From Bacillota bacterium (lineage in GTDB: Bacteria > Bacillota > UBA994 > UBA5500), in NCBI GenBank assembly GCA_029781045.1, contig JAKOXL010000033.1, forward strand, positions 1 to 64,000: 64,000 nucleotides of DNA, given 5' to 3'. This document shows positions 9,913 through 19,508 of this stretch, one piece after another. Both the position numbers and the translations under genes were made by a program. The notes below the pieces were generated by a model. The model was not told where the DNA came from, did not search any database, and saw only the letters and a list, made by a program, of their open reading frames with translations. Positions within the stretch are counted from its first letter, which is position 1; every line of letters starts with the position of its first letter.

Positions 9913-11517
9913 ATGCCAACCACCGAGTTCATTCCCATGCGCGATGGGTGCCGGTTAGCTACCGACATCTATCTGCCAGAAGGCGGCACTGGAAGCTTTC
10001 CTGTGCTCTTGATGATGACGCCTTATGGACGCCAAGGGCTAAGCAGGTTGGCCGAACCCTTCTCTGCCGCCGGTTACGCCGTTATCATACAGGATGTGCG
10101 AGGACGCGGCGAATCTGAGGGCGAATTTCGGCCCATCGCTCAGGAGAAAGAAGACGGCCCAGTGACAGTGGAATGGATCAAACGACAGCCCTGGTTTGAT
10201 GCCAAGGCTGGTATCGGCATCATTGGCGTCTCCTATCTGGGAGAGGTAGGTTTAGCTCTGGCAGCGCGCTGTCCTGAGGTGCGTGCCATGCTCAATGTGG
10301 GCGGCATGGCAGATTTCTATGACGTTTCCCACCAGGGTGGCGCATTGAAGATCCATCACGCCCTGCCCTGGACGATCATAACCAGTCGCTCACCCCAGCC
10401 CAGCCTGAAAGGCGATCATTGGCTACAGACCTATGCCACCTGGCCACTGCAAGAGGCAGCTGCTGCCGCCGGCTTCCCCAACCCCCTCTGGGTGGAGGCA
10501 GTCGCCCATCCCAGTCGCGATGAGTATTGGGACACCTGGAGCGTACGCGACGATCTGCCCCAGGTGAACATCCCCATTCTCCATGTCTCTGGCTGGTACG
10601 ACATCTGCCTGGGTGCAACCCTAGAACTGTATAGCTACTTTCAAAAGCAAGCAACTGCCCCGCAACAGCTTTTCCTCGGCCCTTGGAGCCACAACGGCAT
10701 TATTGGCGGCCAGCAAGAGCTAGCTGGAGTTGACTTTGGCAAAGAGTCGGTAAGTCAAGTGATTCCTCGCGCCCTAGCCTGGTTCAATCGCTACTTGAAA
10801 GAAGGGACAGACGATCCGCCCCAAGGAGCTCCAGTAAATATCTGGCTCAACGGTGAAAACCGCTGGCTGACCAGCCAAGAGTGGCCACCGACGGAGACTA
10901 CGCCAGCCAGTCTCTACTTAGGCGCCAACGGCACACTGACGCGCGAGACCGGGGCCTCAGGCAGCAGCTCCTTCACTCACAACCCGGAGGATCCGGCACC
11001 AACTCTGGGCGGTTCGGTTTGGGAGTTCCCTTCCGCCGGCCTTGACCCAGGACCAGTTGATCAGTCGCCGCTCTTGGCACGCGAGGACACCCTCTGCTTC
11101 AGCACCCCAGTACTCTCTGCGCCGTTAACCCTAGCCGGCCCTGCCGAGTGTCGCCTGTTTGCCTCTATCAGCGGCGAAACAGCTGACTTCGTTGTGCGGC
11201 TTGTAGATGTGCTACCCGACGGCCAGTGCCGTTTCGTGGCCGATGGCATCCTGCGCGCCCATTACCGGATGGGTACCCACAAAATACAGCCAGTTCAGCC
11301 CGGTGTGGTAGAGGAATATCTAGTAGATCTCTGGGCAGTGGGCCACACCTTCCAGCCTGGACATCGCTTGGGCCTAATCATATCGGGGGCATCCTTCCCC
11401 AAATGGGACATCAACCGCGGTACTCTAAGCGGCCAAATTCGGCCCTGCCAACAGACCGTTCACTTTGGGGAGTCCTTTCCATCAGCCTTGCACTTCCACC
11501 AATTAAAACAGGGTTAG
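9913..11517 (+). CDS. CocE/NonD-family hydrolase (X-Pro dipeptidyl-peptidase S15-like)
   Basis: Alpha/beta hydrolase of about 534 residues. The nucleophile elbow GVSYLGE has Ser at about 107; the acid is probably the Asp in SGWYDICLG and the base the His in LGPWSHNG. The N-terminal half has the S15-type DVRGRGES and QPWFDAKAG stretches; the C-terminal half is the jelly-roll domain of CocE enzymes. No signal peptide. ATG at 9913 is chosen over GTG at 9904 because GGAGGTG is 6 bases upstream. It is a lone plus-strand gene with its own promoter, ending in a terminator shared with the methyltransferase. Substrate unknown: esters, amides or beta-lactam-like acyl compounds are all possible. Confidence 0.88.
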   Translation: MPTTEFIPMRDGCRLATDIYLPEGGTGSFPVLLMMTPYGRQGLSRLAEPFSAAGYAVIIQDVRGRGESEGEFRPIAQEKEDGPVTVEWIKRQPWFDAKAGIGIIGVSYLGEVGLALAARCPEVRAMLNVGGMADFYDVSHQGGALKIHHALPWTIITSRSPQPSLKGDHWLQTYATWPLQEAAAAAGFPNPLWVEAVAHPSRDEYWDTWSVRDDLPQVNIPILHVSGWYDICLGATLELYSYFQKQATAPQQLFLGPWSHNGIIGGQQELAGVDFGKESVSQVIPRALAWFNRYLKEGTDDPPQGAPVNIWLNGENRWLTSQEWPPTETTPASLYLGANGTLTRETGASGSSSFTHNPEDPAPTLGGSVWEFPSAGLDPGPVDQSPLLAREDTLCFSTPVLSAPLTLAGPAECRLFASISGETADFVVRLVDVLPDGQCRFVADGILRAHYRMGTHKIQPVQPGVVEEYLVDLWAVGHTFQPGHRLGLIISGASFPKWDINRGTLSGQIRPCQQTVHFGESFPSALHFHQLKQG

Positions 11518-11534
11518 GCATCAGACCTAACCCT
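11510..11534. terminator. Bidirectional terminator between convergent genes
   Basis: AGGGTTAGG and CCTAACCCT form a 9-bp stem with a 7-base loop. It overlaps the stop of the hydrolase gene on the plus strand and follows the methyltransferase stop on the minus strand, where GTTTTAATT comes after the stem. Confidence 0.75.
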
Positions 11535-11540
11535 TTGTCA

Positions 11541-12242
11541 CTAATTAAGCCGGTTAAGAGCAGGCTTTCTAGCACGCACTATCATAATGACCGGTATTTC
11601 ATCCTCCGTATCTTTTTCTTCATAGAACCCGTCTATGACAAGCCCGTTAGTGAAACATAGGTTGAATATTTCCTGCAGCGAGCGATGATAGTAATTCTGC
11701 ACCACCGGTTGCCCTTTAAGGGCCTCACCCTGATGGCTGCAGGATGTCAGATACTTGTCGGTGGGCCGTTGGAAACAGGGATGGTGGGTGGCAAAGACGA
11801 AGATTCCGTTGGGGTCGAGCATTTGGGCTACGGCCCGAAACAGAGGCTCTATATTAGCAATGTCCATGATAGCCATAAGCGACACAGCCTTGTTAAACCT
11901 CTTGTTATTTGCCAGCTTCATGAGGCCGTCATAGTCGGTGGCATCACAGACTGCGAAGGTAATTCGGTCAAGGAAGACCCGCCTTCTCTCTCTGGCGTGG
12001 GCGATCATCTTCTCGCTGAAGTCGAAGGCCACCACCTCAGCTCCCAGTTCTGCCATGCGGGCCGAGAAATTGCCAGTACCGCAGGCAATGTCGAGAATAT
12101 GGTCGCCCGGCTGCACCTGCAGCAGTTTCTCCACCGGAGGACGCACGATTTCCCTATGAAACACATTGGAATCGTCCCCCATGTAGGTGTCCCAAAAGTC
12201 GGCGTTAGTCTCCCAGATAACCTTATCTTCAGCTGTACCCAT
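11541..12242 (-). CDS. Class I SAM-dependent methyltransferase
   Basis: About 233 residues. The SAM-binding motif I reads ILDIACGTGNFSARM near 50-65, followed by the acidic end of strand 2 in VVAFDFSEKMIAHAR and by FAVCDATDYD. The substrate-binding C-terminal half is not recognisable, so the target (small molecule or cell component) is unknown. ATG at 12242 has GGAGG 9 bases upstream; the in-frame ATG at 12251 abuts that site. It is last in a three-gene minus-strand run behind the HD protein and the MFS transporter; 26 bases separate it from the latter. Confidence 0.85.
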   Translation of the reverse strand: MGTAEDKVIWETNADFWDTYMGDDSNVFHREIVRPPVEKLLQVQPGDHILDIACGTGNFSARMAELGAEVVAFDFSEKMIAHARERRRVFLDRITFAVCDATDYDGLMKLANNKRFNKAVSLMAIMDIANIEPLFRAVAQMLDPNGIFVFATHHPCFQRPTDKYLTSCSHQGEALKGQPVVQNYYHRSLQEIFNLCFTNGLVIDGFYEEKDTEDEIPVIMIVRARKPALNRLN

Positions 12243-12268
12243 ATTCACCATCCTCCTGCGGTGATATC

Positions 12269-13549
12269 TCAGGCCGCTTCTGCCTGCGACTCGATCAGTT
12301 CAGCTTGAACAAAAGCCTTGCTGTAAAGGGCCGCCGTAGGTGTCAGTAACCCCGCTACCAGAACCATCACTACCCGCAAAGAAGTGGCTGTACCGATCAG
12401 CCCCAGAACTGGTCCCCCGGCCGTTTGACCAATGGCATCCATCTGCCCGTGCATAGACAACACTGTGGCCCGGACGCGGCTTCCCACATGGCGATTGATC
12501 CAGACACTGATTAATGGCCGTTTCAGATCCACCACCACCGTAATCACAAAAAAGGCAATGGCTGCCACCAGAAAGCTGGGAGCTAAACCGAAGACCAGCA
12601 TAAACAGCAGGTGCAGAATACTTAGGACCAGCAAATGGCGGCTGACCTGACGGTCGGTGCCAGTGTTCAATCTCTTGCGGGCCCAGGTCAAAGCAGCAAT
12701 GCTTAAGAGTTTACCACCCAGATTCAGTAACCCAAACCAGAAAACGGGCTGGTAGTCTCCCACCTGAGGCAAGGCGACAGTCTGTAGAAAGTGGGCCTCC
12801 CATAAGCGGTCAAAACCTTCGGAAGCAGCACCGACAAAAAAGGCGGTAACCATCAGCAGCATCAGCACCTGCTTGCCGTGAACCAGCTTCAATCCACCCC
12901 CAAAGGTATGGCCAATAGCTCCCACCCATTTGCTGTCGCCTGGGGCTACTGGCTGAAAGTTCCTTTCCTGCATGGCTGAGATGGCATAGAGGCCTAGCGC
13001 CCCATGGACAACAGCCCCAACAAGAAAGGGAAGATGTAAAGCAAGGCTGGAGAGGGCAATACTGATGGCCATGCCCAGTAGTCCGGCCATCTGAGCCAAC
13101 TGACTGGCCCGCAGGAACACGGCCCCCGTGTCTTTCTCTCCCATCTCGTCTGTGACCCAAGCTTCATGGGCACCACTAATGCAGGTTACACCCACACCCC
13201 GAATCACCTCGCCTAAGAGCAAAAGACCAAAGAGAGGGAAAGTAGCCGGCAAAAAGGTCGCCGCCATCCAAGGAATAAGGCCCATTAGCAAGCTGGCACC
13301 ACCGATAAGGAAAATGCCGATGATCACCGACAGCCGCCTACTATAAAGGTCGGAGATAAGCCCCGTTGGTATTTCGCACAGCAGGACTGTGATCTGGTGG
13401 GCGGTGCCGATAAGCACCAATTGCAGTGGGTTTAATCCGAAATAGGTGATATGGTAAATGGCAGCCAAGGTATACATGATATCATCAGCCAGCGAGAGAA
13501 TAACCCGGTTAATAATAAAGACCTTTGCTGCCCCTGTATTTCTTGTCAT
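12269..13549 (-). CDS. Major facilitator superfamily transporter
   Basis: 426 residues with about 12 hydrophobic segments. The MFS loop 2-3 signature appears as GLISDLYSRRLSV near 60-75, after the helix 2 segment VLLCEIPTG, and LLLGEVIRGVGVTCISGA is helix 4-like. The sequence resembles drug- or metabolite-export MFS proteins, but the substrate cannot be read from it. ATG at 13549 follows GGAGG. It lies 9 bases after the HD gene and 26 before the methyltransferase gene, so the three are probably co-transcribed. Confidence 0.87.
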   Translation of the reverse strand: MTRNTGAAKVFIINRVILSLADDIMYTLAAIYHITYFGLNPLQLVLIGTAHQITVLLCEIPTGLISDLYSRRLSVIIGIFLIGGASLLMGLIPWMAATFLPATFPLFGLLLLGEVIRGVGVTCISGAHEAWVTDEMGEKDTGAVFLRASQLAQMAGLLGMAISIALSSLALHLPFLVGAVVHGALGLYAISAMQERNFQPVAPGDSKWVGAIGHTFGGGLKLVHGKQVLMLLMVTAFFVGAASEGFDRLWEAHFLQTVALPQVGDYQPVFWFGLLNLGGKLLSIAALTWARKRLNTGTDRQVSRHLLVLSILHLLFMLVFGLAPSFLVAAIAFFVITVVVDLKRPLISVWINRHVGSRVRATVLSMHGQMDAIGQTAGGPVLGLIGTATSLRVVMVLVAGLLTPTAALYSKAFVQAELIESQAEAA

Positions 13550-13558
13550 ACTAACCTC

Positions 13559-14143
13559 CTATGACTGAACGGCTCCCTTTTCTTTGGCATCGGCAAAAAT
13601 CTGCTGCACCGCTTGCCAGATAAGCTGAGAGCCAGCCTGAACATGACGATTGCTTTCCAGCAGCTGTTCGTAAGAAACATGATGGGTTCGCCAAGCATAG
13701 TAATCGGTCAAGTGGTTCTGTAATATGGGTTCGAAACGATCGATGGCAGCGGCAAACTTGGCTTCCGGTGTTTCCTGTGCTTCAAACTCTTGCCAGAGGG
13801 CCATAAACTCCTGCTTCTGGTCAGAGGGCAAAAGACCAAAAATCCTTTCCGCGGCCGCCCTTTCCTTTGCCTGAGCCAAGGTCCTATTCTGCTGGTCGTA
13901 GACGATGACATCGCCGGCATCGATCTCTACAATGTCATGGATCAGGACCATTTTGATCACCTTGGCCACATTCACCTTTTCGTTGGCATGCTCACTCAGC
14001 ACCATGGCCATGAGCGCCAAATGCCAGGCATGTTCCGCGTCGTTTTCAAAACGGGAGCCATCAAACAGCTTTGTCTTTCTAAACACGTGCTTAAGCTTGT
14101 CTATTTCGACTAAGAACTCAATTTGTTGCTTAAATCGTTCCAT
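13559..14143 (-). CDS. HD-domain phosphohydrolase (YfbR-like nucleotidase family)
   Basis: 194 residues. The metal site pattern is clear: EHAWH with H38, the HD doublet H69-D70 in VLIHDIVEIDAGD, and a later Asp in AAIDRFEPI. This matches the HD_3/YfbR group, whose E. coli member removes phosphate from deoxynucleoside monophosphates; the true substrate here is not known. ATG at 14143 has GGAGG 11 bases upstream. First gene of the HD-MFS-methyltransferase run, divergent from the small zinc-ribbon gene. Confidence 0.85.
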   Translation of the reverse strand: MERFKQQIEFLVEIDKLKHVFRKTKLFDGSRFENDAEHAWHLALMAMVLSEHANEKVNVAKVIKMVLIHDIVEIDAGDVIVYDQQNRTLAQAKERAAAERIFGLLPSDQKQEFMALWQEFEAQETPEAKFAAAIDRFEPILQNHLTDYYAWRTHHVSYEQLLESNRHVQAGSQLIWQAVQQIFADAKEKGAVQS

Positions 14144-14330
14144 TTTGTATAGTTCCTCCTCCTATCTACCCAACTAGGTGACGGTCACAGCAAGCCCAAA
14201 AGAGGACATAGTAGTGCCTTTGGCGAAATACTGTCTGCCTAACAATCATATCGGGTTCCCGAGTACATATAAAGGGGGGCTTGCCAGGCCCTTCTGTACT
14301 CTCGACATTGTGCCGAATGGAGGGATAACA

Positions 14331-14597
14331 TTGAGGAAGATCCCAAGGTTCTGGGCTAGAGTAACCATTTTGCTGGCAGGAATAGGCATCGCTCTCCTCT
14401 ATGCAGGCATCTTCACCCCTGCACCAGCGCGTGTATTAGGCTACTTAGCCGGCGTCTGCATCGTTACCAGCCTTGGCATCAAGTATCTCGTACTTCGCTG
14501 TTCCTATTGCGGCTGGGGCGGCATGATTCCCCGCTGGAGCAAGCCAGAGACTATCCACTGCCCTAAGTGCGGAAAAGTCCCCGAGTATGACTACTAA
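14331..14597 (+). CDS. Small membrane protein with C-terminal zinc ribbon, function unknown
   Basis: 88 residues from TTG at 14331, which has GGAGGG 6 bases upstream; the frame is open further upstream but that part has no site and an unlikely composition. Two hydrophobic segments (about 11-27 and 32-50) are followed by a CxxC...CxxC pair (CSYC about 15 residues before the end-region CPKC) that should bind one zinc. I do not recognise the family. It stands alone on the plus strand between two minus-strand units. Confidence 0.6.
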   Translation: MRKIPRFWARVTILLAGIGIALLYAGIFTPAPARVLGYLAGVCIVTSLGIKYLVLRCSYCGWGGMIPRWSKPETIHCPKCGKVPEYDY

Positions 14598-15076
14598 CAT
14601 AATCCTTTAACCAGTTTCTTGCCTAGAGTAGCCAGTTATGGGGAGACAAGATCATGCCCTTATCTAAAACGAAGTTGATGTAAACGAGAGCCGCATGCTT
14701 TAAGGAGTGGTCAAGCGCAGAGGCCACCAGCCCGTGGAATGGAGGCATCCCAGCTTGACCCTACGCCAGTTTATCCGCAAGAAACAGTAGCAGATCATAG
14801 TCGGCAGCTAACTCCTGACTGACTTTAGCCACAGCCGCACAACAGATGGCTGTATCTTGCTTGCATTGGCAGCCAAGAAGTTAGAGACATCTGTTTGCAG
14901 ATCTCCCGATATGGTTACGTGACGAAGATACTGCCAGCGTGACAATTGACGCACCTCTCTTCCTCCCCTTTGAAAGTCCCCTTGCCCTCTACATAATAGC
15001 CCTTCATGTATCTTTTGGTTCCCTACATAGGGGTCTTTTCCCTACCAGATAGAGAAAATGTCCCTATAAAGCAAAG
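14598..15076. other. Long intergenic stretch, mostly unassigned
   Basis: About 480 bases without a confident gene. It holds a possible gene remnant on the minus strand (14761-14954) and, around 15017-15068, three spaced CCCTA repeats. I see no tRNA or known riboswitch in it. Confidence 0.5.
14761..14954 (-). pseudogene. Possible frameshifted small gene
   Basis: GTG at 14954 has GGAGG 7 bases upstream and opens a 48-codon frame (stop at 14808) starting MRQLSRWQYLRHVTISG. After residue ~29 another frame continues with a helical, protein-like sequence (KQDTAICCAAVAKV, then DYDLLLFLADKLA) to a TAG at 14761. Together they look like one protein of about 65 residues broken by a frameshift. No family recognised. 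It could also be a real 48-residue peptide or chance. Confidence 0.3.
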
Positions 15077-15098
15077 GGGGAACGCGTTTGCGTTCCCC
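15077..15098 (-). terminator. Terminator downstream of guaA
   Basis: Perfect 9-bp stem GGGGAACGC/GCGTTCCCC with a 4-base loop; on the minus strand CTTTGCTTTATAG follows. It is 47 bases after the guaA stop. Confidence 0.75.
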
Positions 15099-15144
15099 TT
15101 GAGTCTAAGTTTCCACTAAGCTACTACCGAGCAGCAGGAAAGAA

Positions 15145-16386
15145 CTACTCCCACTCAATAGTTCCCGGTGGTTTGGAGGTAATATCGTAGACCACTCGGT
15201 TGACGCCGTCCACTTCCGTCACTATGCGCTTAGCTATCCGCTCCAGCAGATCATAGGGGAGGCGGACCCATTCGGCCGTCATGGCATCCACACTGTTGAC
15301 GGCACGGATGGCTATCAGATGGGCATAGGTGCGCTCGTGACCACTGACACCTACTGTCTGTACATCGGGAAGAATAGCAAAGGCCTGCCAAATAGAATTA
15401 TAAAGCCCCGCCTGCTTGATTTCTTCGGTAACAATGGCATCGGCGCGCCGCAGGACCTCCAACTTCTCTGCCGTTACTTCTCCTAGACAGCGTACTCCCA
15501 GACCGGGGCCGGGGAAAGGATGACGATGAACTATACTCTCGGGCAGGCCCAACAGGGCGGCCACTTCGCGTACCTCGTCTTTGAATAGCTCTCGCAGCGG
15601 CTCCACCAACTCAAAGGTCAAATCCTCTGGCAGCCCGCCCACGTTGTGGTGGGACTTAACTAAGGCGCCCCCTATACCGCTTTCGATCACATCTGGATAA
15701 ATGGTGCCTTGTACTAAGAAGGCTGCATCGCCCAACTTGCGGGCCTCTTCCTCGAAGACCCGGATAAACTCGTTGCCGATGATCTTTCGCTTCTGCTCCG
15801 GATCTCTTACGCCTGCAAGAGCATTGAGGAACCGCTGGCGAGCATCGACGGCCACCAGCTGCATCTGTAGGTGCTGGCCGAAGAACCGAACTACCTCTTC
15901 CGGCTCTCCCAGGCGCATTAGTCCGTGATCCACAAAGATACAGGTCAACTGATTCCCCACCGCTTTATGCACCAGCACGGCCGACACAGCCGAGTCGATA
16001 CCACCGCTGAGCCCACAGACGACTCTCCCGTCGCCTACCTGAGCTTTAATACGAGCCACCGCCTCCTCTATAAAACTGGCCATTGACCAGTCGGCCCGAC
16101 ACTGGGCTTGTTGCATGAGGAAGCTCTCCAGTTCTGTCTCATCCAGATCGGCAGCAACCACCAGCGTGGGAACTCCCAGCTGGGTAAAACGGGTCATAAG
16201 CTCTTCACTCGGGTTCCCGTCCAGCACCAGGGCTTGGGGCCTTACCGCTTGACTGCGCTCCCAAACATCCTCCAGAGGCCAAATCTCGCTGTACACATGC
16301 AATGCTCGAGTACGGCGGGCGATCAACTGGGCCTGCCGCCCTCCTAAGTCGACAACAACCACCACTTGCCGTTGTTGCGTGGTCAC
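15145..16386 (-). CDS. guaA: GMP synthase with degenerate, shortened glutaminase domain
   Basis: Converts XMP to GMP. 413 residues against about 510 in the family. The synthetase half is intact: ATP-pyrophosphatase P-loop SGGIDS at 127-132, [56 protein letters not shown] and the C-terminal [10 protein letters not shown]. The N-terminal region (1 to ~95) still starts like a glutaminase ([28 protein letters not shown]), but the segment carrying the nucleophile Cys (GICYG-type) and the His-Glu pair is gone. The enzyme should need free ammonia or a separate glutaminase. GTG at 16386 follows GGAGG by 7 bases and a near-consensus promoter lies upstream, so this is not a start-site error. Confidence 0.92.
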   Translation of the reverse strand: MTTQQRQVVVVVDLGGRQAQLIARRTRALHVYSEIWPLEDVWERSQAVRPQALVLDGNPSEELMTRFTQLGVPTLVVAADLDETELESFLMQQAQCRADWSMASFIEEAVARIKAQVGDGRVVCGLSGGIDSAVSAVLVHKAVGNQLTCIFVDHGLMRLGEPEEVVRFFGQHLQMQLVAVDARQRFLNALAGVRDPEQKRKIIGNEFIRVFEEEARKLGDAAFLVQGTIYPDVIESGIGGALVKSHHNVGGLPEDLTFELVEPLRELFKDEVREVAALLGLPESIVHRHPFPGPGLGVRCLGEVTAEKLEVLRRADAIVTEEIKQAGLYNSIWQAFAILPDVQTVGVSGHERTYAHLIAIRAVNSVDAMTAEWVRLPYDLLERIAKRIVTEVDGVNRVVYDITSKPPGTIEWE

Positions 16387-16423
16387 GATAGCACCTCCAA
16401 CCTCTCCAAAAAATATTGGACTG

Positions 16424-16453
16424 ATTATAGCAATGCCAGGAACTAACTGTCAA
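16424..16453 (-). promoter_or_regulatory. Sigma-A promoter of guaA
   Basis: Consensus TTGACA (16448-16453) and TATAAT (16424-16429) separated by 18 bases, 38 bases ahead of the GTG start. No riboswitch is visible in the short leader. Confidence 0.85.
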
Positions 16454-16479
16454 ATGGATCGCTGTACAACTCTCAGAAG

Positions 16480-16514
16480 AAAAAGAGACCCCGCTAGACT
16501 AGGGTCTAACGGGG
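16480..16514 (-). terminator. Terminator of groES-groEL
   Basis: CCCCGTTAGAC pairs with GTCTAGCGGGG (one G-U) around a CCTA loop at 16489-16514; TCTCTTTTTC follows on the minus strand. Confidence 0.85.
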
Positions 16515-16536
16515 CTATGCGCCAGTCGAGCTTATC

Positions 16537-18159
<1,623 letters not shown>

Positions 18160-18172
18160 TTATGTAGCCTCC

Positions 18173-18463
18173 TTATTTCTTTACGATTGCTAATACGTCG
18201 GATTCTCTTAGAACTAGATATTCTTCCCCGTCAATTTTAACTTCAGTTCCAGCATACTTGGAGTAGATGATGCGGTCGCCCACCTTGACCTCCATAGGAA
18301 TGCGGGAACCATTTTCGGCCACCTTACCAGGGCCAACGGCTAGAACTTCACCCTCTTGGGGCTTTTCTTTGGCCGTGTCTGGCAAAACGATCCCGCTCTT
18401 GGTTTTCTCCTCTTGCGCAATAGCCTTCACTACAATGCGGTCTGCTAATGGTTGTAGGTTCAA
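18173..18463 (-). CDS. groS: GroES co-chaperonin
   Basis: 96-residue cap of the GroEL chamber. N-terminal [13 protein letters not shown], the mobile-loop region [18 protein letters not shown] and [17 protein letters not shown] match the family. The start is TTG at 18463, eight bases after GGAGG; no ATG is available near this point. First gene of the heat-shock operon. Confidence 0.97.
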   Translation of the reverse strand: MNLQPLADRIVVKAIAQEEKTKSGIVLPDTAKEKPQEGEVLAVGPGKVAENGSRIPMEVKVGDRIIYSKYAGTEVKIDGEEYLVLRESDVLAIVKK

Positions 18464-18502
18464 TTGGAAAACCTCCTTACTTCAGTTTTTAGTGGCTTAT
18501 TA

Positions 18503-18529
18503 TTAGCACTCACCGGTGGCGAGTGCTAA
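18503..18529 (-). promoter_or_regulatory. CIRCE operator (HrcA binding site)
   Basis: Perfect inverted repeat TTAGCACTC - 9 bases - GAGTGCTAA, the standard HrcA operator, 39 bases upstream of groES and just after the promoter. Confidence 0.96.
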
Positions 18530-18533
18530 TAAT

Positions 18534-18563
18534 AATATACCCAGGGGCTGAGTTCATATGCAA
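18534..18563 (-). promoter_or_regulatory. Promoter of groES-groEL
   Basis: TTGCAT (18558-18563), 18-base spacer, TATATT (18534-18539), directly upstream of CIRCE, so HrcA would block initiation. Confidence 0.65.
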
Positions 18564-18680
18564 ATAAAACCAGTTCTCCTAGGGCTTTGTTAGCGGCCAA
18601 TAATGACGATTTTCGCCCCCTTTTCTTGCTATTGCTCGCTTTTTCTCCCCCAGCTGCCATCATACCCTTGCTCGGGAAAG

Positions 18681-19238
18681 TTATGCCTGGGAAGGAACGC
18701 GCCAACAGCGGCGATCGGTCACCACATAGCATAAGGGATGATCCCAGGGATCCGCATCTATAGCCTCCACCAGCTGCCAATCGTAGCCGTAACCAATGGT
18801 CAAGCAAGCGGGTGACACCTGCGGTAAGAAGCGGTCATAATAGCCGCCTCCATAACCAATGCGGTAACCCCTAAGGTCAAAGGCAGCCCCCGGCACAATG
18901 ACCGCCTGTAAACTGGCCGGCTCCACTATCTCATAACTACCGGGAGCCGGCTCTAAGATACCATAGGCTGCCGGGCGCAGTGCATCTAGACTAGTTACCA
19001 ATGCTGGGGTCAGCCGCCGGGTGGCCCTATCGGTCAGGGGCAACACCACTTCTCCACCCTGTTCTTCTAACCAGCGAGCCACCATCAGTGTATCCAGTTC
19101 CCCTCTAAACGGCATGTACAACATAACCCGCTCGCTGCCGGTAAGCAGGGTCTGAACCTGTAATAGAGCCCCTTCTGCTGCCTGCTTACGCGCCTCTTCC
19201 GTCAATGCCAGACGCCGGGTCAACATGGCCTGGCGCAT
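18681..19238 (-). CDS. 5-formyltetrahydrofolate cyclo-ligase
   Basis: ATP-dependent conversion of 5-formyl-THF to 5,10-methenyl-THF, recycling folate for one-carbon and purine metabolism. About 185 residues. The family signature is clear: VPGAAFDLRGYRIGYGGG followed by YYDRFL near 120-140, and the N-terminal KKEMRQAMLTRR carries the ATP-binding basic residues. ATG at 19238 is preferred because GGAG lies 9 bases upstream; the TTG at 19253 lies inside that site. It stands alone after the DnaA-box region. Confidence 0.92.
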   Translation of the reverse strand: MRQAMLTRRLALTEEARKQAAEGALLQVQTLLTGSERVMLYMPFRGELDTLMVARWLEEQGGEVVLPLTDRATRRLTPALVTSLDALRPAAYGILEPAPGSYEIVEPASLQAVIVPGAAFDLRGYRIGYGGGYYDRFLPQVSPACLTIGYGYDWQLVEAIDADPWDHPLCYVVTDRRCWRVPSQA

Positions 19239-19409
19239 TTCCTTTTTCTCCAATACTAGTCGCCACCTTCGTCAAAGTATGCGTTGTCAAGCATAAACAT
19301 CCCGCATTCCCACTGTCGAAAGGTGTTGATTAACGTAAAGGGGTTTATTCCCCGCTTGTCAACAGAATAGTCCACAGAAGGAATGCTGATTTCTAAGTTA
19401 TCCCCCGTT

Positions 19410-19504
19410 TTATCCACATTATCCACAGAAACTACATAATACAACTTCCTACTTTTCCACAGACTCTAGACTATGCACCTCAATATATTCACAGCTTATC
19501 CACA
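19410..19504 (+). promoter_or_regulatory. Cluster of DnaA boxes
   Basis: Three perfect TTATCCACA boxes: 19410-19418 and 19419-19427 head to tail without spacer, and 19496-19504. Two near matches lie between: TTTTCCACA (19453-19461) and ATATTCACA (19485-19493). All have the same orientation. The cluster lies in the gap between the cyclo-ligase and tsaD and is not next to dnaA or dnaN in this window. It could be a secondary initiation region, a DnaA-titrating or regulatory cluster, or the real origin. Confidence 0.8.
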
Positions 19505-19508
19505 GCAA

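Noticed and set aside
15017-15068. Three CCCTA repeats as a regulatory array
   Set aside because: Irregular spacing and short units; could be chance.
19256-19444. 62-codon minus-strand frame
   Set aside because: It is created by the DnaA boxes, whose complement reads repeated VDN/VDK codons; no ribosome site and no protein character.
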